Part shown: positions 31,543 through 37,401 of the stretch, piece by piece
How the letters are laid out: each line of letters begins with the position of its first letter
How positions within the stretch are numbered: the stretch's first letter is position 1
Assembly: GCA_028280485.1 (NCBI GenBank)
Contig: JANQLS010000185.1
Location: 1 to 37,401 of the forward strand
Source: Planctomycetota bacterium
GTDB taxonomy: Bacteria; Planctomycetota; UBA8108; JACQVS01
Direction: 5' to 3'
Length of the DNA stretch: 37,401 nucleotides
Position numbers and translations under genes: made by a program
Notes under the pieces: generated by a model
The model's input: only the letters and a program-made list of their open reading frames with translations
Told to the model about the DNA's origin: nothing
The model's database searches: none

Positions 31543-33072
31543 ATGGCTATGGACTCCAATATCCCCCAAGATGGATTCACCGCAGCTCAGTTATTTGGCG
31601 GCAAAGACGGCTTGACGTACAACGATTTCATCATTTTGCCGGGTCAAGTATCCTTCGGAGTTCACGACGCCGACACGACGACTCACATCACCCGCAACAT
31701 CCGTCTGCGGATTCCGATCTGTAGCTCCCCCATGGATACCGTGACCGAGTCGAGTATGGCGATCCATCTCGCTCTGATGGGGGGCATCGGGATTATTCAT
31801 TACAACAACACGATCGATGAGCAAGTGCGAGAAATTCGCAAAGTCAAACGCTACGAAAATGGGTTCATCACCGATCCGATCGTCCTGAGTCCCGATCACC
31901 AGATTTCTCACGTCGACGATATTCGAGAGAGTGAAGGTTTCTCAGGAATCCCAATTACGGAAGACGGCACCACCCTCTCTCCCCTTGTCGGCATCGTCAC
32001 CAGCAGAGACTGCGACTTCGAGCAAGACAGAAGCTTGAAACTTAAAGATGTGATGACGACGGATCTCATCACCGCCCAAGAAGGGATTTCCCTCCAAGAG
32101 GCGAACCAGATCTTGCGAGAGTCGAAAAAAGGAAAACTTCCGATCATCAATAGCAAGGGATTACTCGTTTCATTGGTGTCGAGAACCGACCTCAAAAAAA
32201 ATCGAGACTTCCCCGATGCCACCAAAGATGAAAAGAAACAACTACGAGTGGGCGCGGCCATTTCCACTCGCTTAGAAGACCGTGATCGCCTCGATGCTTT
32301 AGTTGAAGCCGGAACGGATCTCATCGTCATCGATTCAGCTCAAGGTGATTCCACTTTTCAGATCGATTTGATTCGTTACATCAAAGAGAAATACACCGGC
32401 GTCGATGTCCTTGCGGGCAATGTAGTAACTAAAACACAATGCAAGCATCTGATCGAAGCAGGAGCCGACGGTATTCGAGTGGGCATGGGCCCAGGGTCGA
32501 TCTGTATCACGCAAGAAACGATGGCCGTAGGTCGCGCACAAGCGACTGCCGTCTACCAAACCAGCTCCTACTGTCGAGAGCAAGGAATTCCCGTTGTGGC
32601 TGACGGTGGGATTTCCAACATCGGCTGCTTAGTTAAATCTCTCTGCTTAGGAGCAAACGTTGGCATGATGGGGGGAATGTTCGCTGGAACTCAAGAAGCT
32701 CCGGGTGAATACTTTTACAAAGATGGGGTTCGTGTGAAGAAGTACCGCGGGATGGCTTCGATCGAAGCGATGAATCGAGGCGGAGGCAAACGTTACTTCC
32801 ACAACGAACGAGATATTAAAGTCGCTCAAGGCGTATCCGGGATGGTGGTCGATAAGGGATCTGTCTTAGATTTGATTCCTTATTTGATACATGGCTTGAA
32901 GCAAGCCTTCCAAGACGTGGGTTCCCCCACGATTCCCGAGATTCACGAAGCTCTTCACAACGATCAAATTTTCTTTGAAGCCAGAACATCTTCGGCTCAA
33001 CGAGAAGGCGGAGTCCACAGCTTATTCTCGTACCAAGAGCCCGTGATGGGAGTTCAAGAACGAACTCCTTAA
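31543..33072 (+). CDS. guaB: IMP dehydrogenase, eukaryote-like type
   Basis: 509 residues from the ATG at 31543 (a second ATG is two codons on). The frame is open back to 31405, but those 46 codons do not resemble any IMPDH and their ATG sits in a hairpin loop. It oxidises IMP to XMP with NAD, the rate-limiting step to GMP. Residues about 10-110 and 235-509 form the TIM barrel, and a CBS pair lies between (about 115-225). The catalytic cysteine is C321 in GMGPGSICITQE; the flap Arg-Tyr is at 417-418. Text such as LKKNRDFPDATKDEKKQL, RVGMGPGSICITQE, KVAQGVSG and RTSSAQREGGVHSLFSYQ matches the human-type enzyme far better than the typical bacterial GVGIGPGSICTTR form. It has the Arg (312) and Gln (429) that, in the human enzyme (R322/Q441), go with mycophenolic-acid sensitivity. 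Confidence 0.93.
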   Translation: MAMDSNIPQDGFTAAQLFGGKDGLTYNDFIILPGQVSFGVHDADTTTHITRNIRLRIPICSSPMDTVTESSMAIHLALMGGIGIIHYNNTIDEQVREIRKVKRYENGFITDPIVLSPDHQISHVDDIRESEGFSGIPITEDGTTLSPLVGIVTSRDCDFEQDRSLKLKDVMTTDLITAQEGISLQEANQILRESKKGKLPIINSKGLLVSLVSRTDLKKNRDFPDATKDEKKQLRVGAAISTRLEDRDRLDALVEAGTDLIVIDSAQGDSTFQIDLIRYIKEKYTGVDVLAGNVVTKTQCKHLIEAGADGIRVGMGPGSICITQETMAVGRAQATAVYQTSSYCREQGIPVVADGGISNIGCLVKSLCLGANVGMMGGMFAGTQEAPGEYFYKDGVRVKKYRGMASIEAMNRGGGKRYFHNERDIKVAQGVSGMVVDKGSVLDLIPYLIHGLKQAFQDVGSPTIPEIHEALHNDQIFFEARTSSAQREGGVHSLFSYQEPVMGVQERTP

Positions 33073-33142
33073 CGTCGATGACTTCGATACCTAGGGTGAT
33101 CAATTCCCCAAGAGCGACCAACACTTAACAGTCAGTGAAAAA

Positions 33143-34684
33143 ATGTCAGAAACAATTGCAATCCTTGATTTCGGATCACAATACACACAACTTATCGCTA
33201 GAAGAGTCCGCGAAAACCGTGTCTACTGCGAAATCCTCACGCATGACACCTCGCTGAACGAACTCAGCTCAAATCCCGACATCAAAGGCATCATCCTCTC
33301 GGGCGGCCCATCGGGTGTTTACGAAGAAGAAGCCCCCAAATGTGACCCTGAGATTTTTGAATTGGGAATTCCCATATTAGGAATCTGCTACGGTATGCAG
33401 ATGGGCTGCGAAATATTAGGGGCTGAAGTCCTCTCTTCGAGCAAGCGTGAATACGGCGACACCTCTTTAGAGATCACTTCAAAAAATGTTCTCTTCGAAG
33501 GCATCACGCGCCACACCCAAGTCTGGATGAGCCACGGGGATCGCGTCGAGGGTCTGCCTCAAGAATTTGAAGTTCTCGCTCGAACGGAAAGCAGCCCCTA
33601 CGCTGCGGTCAGTCATCCAGGGAAGCAATTTTACGGACTCCAATTTCATCCCGAAGTCACCCACACCCCTGAGGGAAGTAACCTTCTCAACAACTTCCTC
33701 TTTCAAATTTGTAAATGCAAAGGTGACTGGACGCTTTCAAGCTTCATCGAAACTCAAATTGAAGCTATTCGACAACAAGTCGGCAACAACCGCGTCGTCT
33801 GCGGACTTTCAGGCGGTGTCGATTCCTCCGTGGTGGCCATCCTGATTCACAAGGCTATCGGCGATCAATTAGCTTGTATCTTCGTCGACAACGGAGTTCT
33901 CCGAGAAGGTGAGCGCGAGCAAGTTGTCAAAACCTTCGGCGGTCAATTCAACTTAGATTTTCACTTAGCGGATGCCGCAGATCGTTTTATTGATCGACTT
34001 AAAGGGGTCACTGAGCCTGAAGAAAAACGAATTCATATCGGTCATGAGTTCATCGATGTCTTCAAAGAGAAAGCCAAAGAACTCAAGGGCTTAAAGTTTC
34101 TTGCCCAAGGAACACTCTACCCTGACATCATCGAGAGCCGCTCAGCCTTCGGAGGACCTTCCTCCACCATTAAAAGCCATCACAACGTAGGTGGCTTACC
34201 CGAGGATCTCGGCTTCGAATTGGTGGAACCTCTTAAGTATCTCTTCAAAGATGAAGTTCGAAACCTGGGACGAGAGTTAGGTATGCCCGAAGAGATCATT
34301 CAACGCCAACCCTTCCCCGGCCCTGGTTTGGCGATTCGAATCATCGGTGAAGTCACTCGCGAACGACTGAAGATGCTACGCGAAGCCGATGCGATCGTTC
34401 AGGAGGAAGTGCGAAAGCTCGATTCCCATAAAAACATCTGGCAGAGCTTTGCCGTGTTATTACCCGTACGAAGCGTGGGCGTCATGGGAGATAAGCGAAC
34501 CTACGAAAACGCTTGTGCATTGAGAATCGTCGAATCGACCGATGGCATGACAGCGAAGTGGTTCCCCCTGCCCTCCGATACATTGAGTCGTATTTCAAAT
34601 CGAATCTGTAATGAGGTACACGGGATCAATCGAGTAGTCCTCGACATCTCCAGTAAACCACCATCGACGATCGAATGGGAATAA
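33143..34684 (+). CDS. guaA: GMP synthase (glutamine-hydrolysing)
   Basis: 513 residues, standard bacterial single-chain length. It converts XMP to GMP using ATP and glutamine, directly after GuaB in the pathway. The class I amidotransferase domain has the catalytic triad C82 (GICYGMQ), H169 and E171 (FHPEVTHT). The ATP-pyrophosphatase P-loop SGGVDSS is at 223-229. The C-terminal dimerisation domain carries RQPFPGPGLAIR and the terminal SSKPPSTIEWE. The 70-base gap to guaB has no terminator, so the two are probably co-transcribed. Unlike guaB, it looks like an ordinary bacterial enzyme. The ribosome binding site is weak. Confidence 0.97.
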   Translation: MSETIAILDFGSQYTQLIARRVRENRVYCEILTHDTSLNELSSNPDIKGIILSGGPSGVYEEEAPKCDPEIFELGIPILGICYGMQMGCEILGAEVLSSSKREYGDTSLEITSKNVLFEGITRHTQVWMSHGDRVEGLPQEFEVLARTESSPYAAVSHPGKQFYGLQFHPEVTHTPEGSNLLNNFLFQICKCKGDWTLSSFIETQIEAIRQQVGNNRVVCGLSGGVDSSVVAILIHKAIGDQLACIFVDNGVLREGEREQVVKTFGGQFNLDFHLADAADRFIDRLKGVTEPEEKRIHIGHEFIDVFKEKAKELKGLKFLAQGTLYPDIIESRSAFGGPSSTIKSHHNVGGLPEDLGFELVEPLKYLFKDEVRNLGRELGMPEEIIQRQPFPGPGLAIRIIGEVTRERLKMLREADAIVQEEVRKLDSHKNIWQSFAVLLPVRSVGVMGDKRTYENACALRIVESTDGMTAKWFPLPSDTLSRISNRICNEVHGINRVVLDISSKPPSTIEWE

Positions 34685-34774
34685 GGTCCGGTAAACTATT
34701 GAGACTGCGTTCCGAGAACGATAACCCAAGATTTTTATTCTCTACTCGGGCTTCTGAGTCGAAATAAAACGATG

Positions 34775-34805
34775 ACTCGTAAGTTTCATCTGAAACAATA
34801 CGAGT
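34775..34805 (+). promoter_or_regulatory. Compound hairpin upstream of ribH
   Basis: ACTCGTA/TACGAGT (34775-34781/34799-34805) encloses an inner GTTTCA/TGAAAC stem (34783-34788/34791-34796) with a 2-base loop and small bulges. It is followed by a T-rich stretch (gttctcttgttttct), so it may be a weak terminator for guaBA or a leader element for ribH, whose ribosome site AGGAAGG begins 35 bases on. Confidence 0.45.
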
Positions 34806-34854
34806 GTTCTCTTGTTTTCTATTCGATTCGAGCTCCCTCAGGAAGGTATTCCTC

Positions 34855-35325
34855 ATGCCCACATACGAAGGTGGATTAGATACCACCGGTAAATCCTTTG
34901 CGATCATCGCCAGTCAATTTAACGAGTACATCGTTAGCTCGCTGGTCGAAGGCGCCCTCGGAACTTTGAAGAAACACGGTGTTGCCGAAGACTCGATCAG
35001 TCTCGTTCGCGTGCCGGGTGCGTTCGAAATTCCTCCCGTCGCTCAAAAGCTCTCCAAGAGTGCAAAATTTGATGCGATCATCTGCTTAGGAGTGGTGATT
35101 CGAGGAGGCACACCCCATTTTGACTATGTTGCGGGAGAAGCCGCAAAAGGGATTGCTAAAGTGGCCAACGAAGGAGACTGCCCCGTCATCTTCGGAGTCC
35201 TGACGACCGACACCATCGAGCAAGCCATCGAAAGGGCTGGAACTAAAGCCGGCAACAAAGGCGCCGATGCTGCGATCGCTGCGATCGAAATGGCCAATCT
35301 TTACAAGGACCTCGATAGCCTTTAA
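34855..35325 (+). CDS. ribH: 6,7-dimethyl-8-ribityllumazine synthase
   Basis: 156 residues from the ATG at 34855, which has AGGAAGG upstream; an in-frame ATG at 34804 would precede the ribosome site and is rejected. It makes the lumazine precursor of riboflavin from 5-amino-6-ribitylamino-uracil and dihydroxybutanone phosphate, as an icosahedral or pentameric enzyme. Motifs: SQFNEYI (20-26), VPGAFEIP (53-60), CLGVVIRGGTPHFDYV (77-92) with catalytic H88, and GVLTTDTIEQAIERAG. No FMN riboswitch is seen upstream. It precedes nusB, a widespread pairing. Confidence 0.96.
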   Translation: MPTYEGGLDTTGKSFAIIASQFNEYIVSSLVEGALGTLKKHGVAEDSISLVRVPGAFEIPPVAQKLSKSAKFDAIICLGVVIRGGTPHFDYVAGEAAKGIAKVANEGDCPVIFGVLTTDTIEQAIERAGTKAGNKGADAAIAAIEMANLYKDLDSL

Positions 35326-35381
35326 ACACCAAGCCCTTAAGCGTTGAATCCAGTACCCAAGAGAGGACACCCCACAATTCG

Positions 35382-35855
35382 ATGCCCCGAAAGAGAACTC
35401 AGGCCCGCGAGATCGCCGTTCAACTTTTATATCAATATGAAGTCCGTCGAAAGATGGAAGACGGCTCGGTCAATCTCGAAGCCAAGTCATTCATTTCTGA
35501 AAATACCGATGATCCGGATGTAAAAACCTTTTGTTCTGAAATTTATGAAGGAACTTTAGATTCGCTGGAGACGATCGACCAACTTCTGAGTGAAGTTGTA
35601 GATAAATGGAGCATCGATCGTTTAGCTGCAGTCGATTTAGCAATTCTTAGATTAGCCGTTTACGAACTCAAAGAACAACCGGATGTTCCTTCAAAAGTGG
35701 CTATTAACGAGGCCATCGAACTCGCCAAGAAATTTTCAACTCAGCAATCGAGTTCCTTTGTGAATGGTATTCTCGACCGCCTTTTGGTTCTTCGCGGAAA
35801 TGAAGAGAATAATCCTTCAGACTCCCTCTGGAATTTTGGCTCGAAACCAGAATAA
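35382..35855 (+). CDS. nusB: Transcription antitermination factor NusB
   Basis: 157 residues, all helical, with the conserved opening RTQAREIAVQLLYQYE and the SKVAINEAIELAKKFSTQQSSSFVNGILDRL block typical of the family. NusB binds boxA RNA with S10 for rRNA antitermination. The C-terminal GNEENNPSDSLWNFGSKPE tail extends past the core. It lies 56 bases after ribH and 67 before ftsY, in the order ribH-nusB-ftsY. Strong call. Confidence 0.94.
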   Translation: MPRKRTQAREIAVQLLYQYEVRRKMEDGSVNLEAKSFISENTDDPDVKTFCSEIYEGTLDSLETIDQLLSEVVDKWSIDRLAAVDLAILRLAVYELKEQPDVPSKVAINEAIELAKKFSTQQSSSFVNGILDRLLVLRGNEENNPSDSLWNFGSKPE

Positions 35856-35922
35856 ACTACGAAAAGTCTCAAAACTCCTTTCAGATCCAATCTGGGCAAC
35901 TTAGAAGTAAAAAGTAAAAGTC

Positions 35923-36960
35923 ATGTTTAAAAAGTGGTTCGGCAAAAAACAAGAGACACCTCAAGAGCAAGCACCCGTTACCACGGAAAGTGCTGAAGAA
36001 GTTCAAGAAGCTCAAGAGGAAGCCGTACAAAAAAAGAGTCGTTGGTCGTTCCTTAAACTCGGCTTTCAAAAAACTCGCGACAGCTTAAAGAGCATCTTCG
36101 GGCTCAGAGGGAAACTCGACGATGATTCGATCGAACAGATCGAAGCCGAACTCTTCACCGCCGACTTTGGACCCGACATGGTTTACGAACTCATCGATGG
36201 CGATGAGGGTCTTAAGAAAAGTTGGAAACAGGGCAAGATTGAAAACAAGGAAGAGGTTCTCGACTTCCTCAAGAACCATCTAAAAGGGGTCTTAGGTTCC
36301 CGGGATACTAGTTTGGCGAAGGCCGAAAGCGGCCCAACGGTTTATTTGGTAGCTGGAGTCAATGGAACGGGAAAGACCACTTCGATCGCCAAGATCGCCA
36401 ACCGCTTAAAAAATGAAGGTAACTCGGTCATTTTAGCAGCGGCTGACACCTTTCGCGCCGCGGCTGTCGAGCAACTAACGATCTGGAGTCAGCGCTTAGG
36501 AATCGAAATCGTCACCGGTAAACCTCAAGCTGATCCAGCTTCTGTCGCTTACAAAGGAGTCGAGCGAGCATTGGAAGTGGGCGCTGACTGTTTGATCGTC
36601 GACACTGCTGGTCGTCTCCATACCGACAAGAACTTGATGCGCGAACTCTTAAAAATAAGAAACGTAATCACAAAGAAGATTCCTGAAGCCCCCCACGAGG
36701 CTTTACTCGTTTTAGATTCAACGAACGGACAAAATGCTATTCAACAAGCTGAGGCCTTTAAAAAAGAAATCGATATCACGGGAATCGTTCTCACCAAACT
36801 CGACGGCACGGCCAAGGGTGGAGTGGTCTTCGCAATCCATCAGCGGCTCGACATTCCAGTCAAGCTCGTCGGCGTGGGTGAACAAATTGAAAATTTAGCG
36901 ACCTTTGATCCGGATAAGTTTGTGGATGCCTTGTTTGAAGGTGAAGAGTCGGACGATTAA
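35923..36960 (+). CDS. ftsY: Signal recognition particle receptor FtsY
   Basis: 345 residues. A short acidic N-terminal region (about 1-45) that helps membrane binding is followed by the N domain (about 45-130) and the GTPase G domain. G1 GVNGTGKTT is at 145-153, DTFRAAA at 175-181, DTAGR at 227-231, and TKLDGTAKGG at 291-300. FtsY receives ribosome-SRP complexes at the inner membrane for co-translational targeting, which suits a genome stretch rich in secreted and membrane proteins. The acidic A domain is much shorter than in E. coli. It is the last gene of the plus-strand run. Confidence 0.96.
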   Translation: MFKKWFGKKQETPQEQAPVTTESAEEVQEAQEEAVQKKSRWSFLKLGFQKTRDSLKSIFGLRGKLDDDSIEQIEAELFTADFGPDMVYELIDGDEGLKKSWKQGKIENKEEVLDFLKNHLKGVLGSRDTSLAKAESGPTVYLVAGVNGTGKTTSIAKIANRLKNEGNSVILAAADTFRAAAVEQLTIWSQRLGIEIVTGKPQADPASVAYKGVERALEVGADCLIVDTAGRLHTDKNLMRELLKIRNVITKKIPEAPHEALLVLDSTNGQNAIQQAEAFKKEIDITGIVLTKLDGTAKGGVVFAIHQRLDIPVKLVGVGEQIENLATFDPDKFVDALFEGEESDD

Positions 36961-36992
36961 TCCTTAAAAGAAATCGACTCACCCTTAGTAGT

Positions 36993-37125
36993 CGGCTCAC
37001 CCCGTGAGCCGGAGTTGAAGAGAGTTCACGCTTTAGGCTTCTAAAAAAACTCTGCTTGCTGTTTTAGATTTATTTTTATTATCAAAGTTTAATCCTATTC
37101 AATGACCGGCTCACGGGGTGAGCCG
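36993..37125. repeat. Two copies of a 19-base hairpin in inverted orientation
   Basis: CGGCTCAC-CCC-GTGAGCCG (36993-37011) and CGGCTCAC-GGG-GTGAGCCG (37107-37125). The second is the exact reverse complement of the first; 95 bases lie between. Each is an 8-base-pair stem with a 3-base loop. This paired opposite arrangement resembles REP/BIME units and may stabilise or terminate the ftsY transcript. Confidence 0.75.
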
Positions 37126-37176
37126 AACACTCAAGCTTTATTCCCGCCCTTACAGGGCTCCATTCTAATTTTGCAT

Positions 37177-37332
37177 CATAACCCAGGGCGACGCTTCGCT
37201 CTGCCCTGGGCTAGGTTATGGCGGGCTTTCAGCCCTTGGTGTATTACAATTCAACAGTTGAAAGTGCTTATAGGTTCATCACAACACTCGCTTACGCTTC
37301 GGGCTTGAAATGGCGAAATTTCAAGCCCGAAG
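37177..37332. repeat. Compound and 15-base-pair perfect hairpins
   Basis: CATAACC/GGTTATG (37177-37183/37214-37220) encloses a CAGGGC/GCCCTG stem (37184-37189/37203-37208) with a 13-base loop that contains gcttcgc. Further on, cttcgggcttgaaat (37297-37311) pairs perfectly with 37318-37332 around a 6-base loop. The cttcgggct core also appears in the arms at 1279-1421, hinting at one repeat family at both ends of the window. Confidence 0.65.
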
Positions 37333-37401
37333 TCTTAACGAGGGTTGGGTGTCTCACCATTTTTAGTTTGTCCTACAACCATTGGAGCTGCGAGAGCGGC
37401 C

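Larger units (their letters stand above)
36961..37401. other. Palindrome-rich region after ftsY
   Basis: No credible gene. It contains an inverted pair of 19-base hairpins (36993-37011 and 37107-37125), a compound hairpin (37177-37220), a 15-base-pair perfect hairpin (37297-37332) and smaller ones (GCCCT/AGGGC at 37146-37158, TTCAAC/GTTGAA near 37250-37262). None shows the long plus-strand T-tract of a classical terminator, though an A/T-rich stretch (37061-37092) lies between the first two. Confidence 0.65.

Noticed and set aside
37102..37308. Plus-strand frame of 68 codons after ftsY
   Set aside because: Consists mostly of palindromic repeat sequence and lacks a ribosome site.

Overview
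The window looks like a chromosomal stretch from a Planctomycetota-like diderm bacterium of moderate G+C. This assignment is inferred from gene content and order; no 16S or marker phylogeny could be run. The pointers are a MoxR/DUF58/BatA/VWA cluster followed by secreted PQQ-propeller and squalene-cyclase-fold proteins, BamD- and LptE-like outer-membrane lipoproteins, a ribH-nusB-ftsY order, and intergenic palindromes of the 'AGCCCGAAGCGCTAGCGAGGG' kind that I associate with planctomycete genomes. I see no phage, transposase, integrase, CRISPR array, tRNA or rRNA.

Layout. (1) 1-263: three short hairpins, a TATAAT box and a strong intrinsic terminator, then a YhaM-type OB-fold/HD exoribonuclease on the plus strand (264-1244). 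(2) 1245-1877: a convergent gap packed with palindromes and a tandem repeat. (3) 1878-30517: an unbroken minus-strand block of 18 genes. Read in transcription order (right to left) it starts with a cell-envelope cluster: MoxR ATPase, DUF58, two different membrane VWA proteins, a PQQ-propeller protein, a squalene-cyclase-fold protein, a DUF4175-like membrane protein, a giant Q/N-rich coiled-coil protein, a second squalene-cyclase-fold protein and a CBS-domain membrane protein. Next come outer-membrane and envelope housekeeping genes (bamD-like, lptE-like, ftsH, folP), the c-di-AMP/peptidoglycan-precursor trio cdaA-cdaR-glmM, and finally dapA with its own good promoter. (4) 30518-31542: a divergent intergenic region with a promoter and a long structured leader for guaB. 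(5) 31543-36960: plus-strand housekeeping genes guaB, guaA, ribH, nusB and ftsY. (6) 36961-37401: a second palindrome cluster.

How the genes fit together. Many minus-strand genes are translationally coupled (ATGA/GTGA overlaps or back-to-back stop/start), so long co-transcribed units are likely. The theme of the block is building and maintaining the envelope: DapA and GlmM feed peptidoglycan precursors, CdaA/CdaR make and control c-di-AMP, BamD/LptE serve the outer membrane, and FtsH is the membrane protease. The MoxR-to-coiled-coil genes look like one undescribed inner-membrane/periplasmic assembly. The most unexpected gene is guaB: its IMP dehydrogenase reads like the eukaryotic (human-type) enzyme rather than the usual bacterial one.
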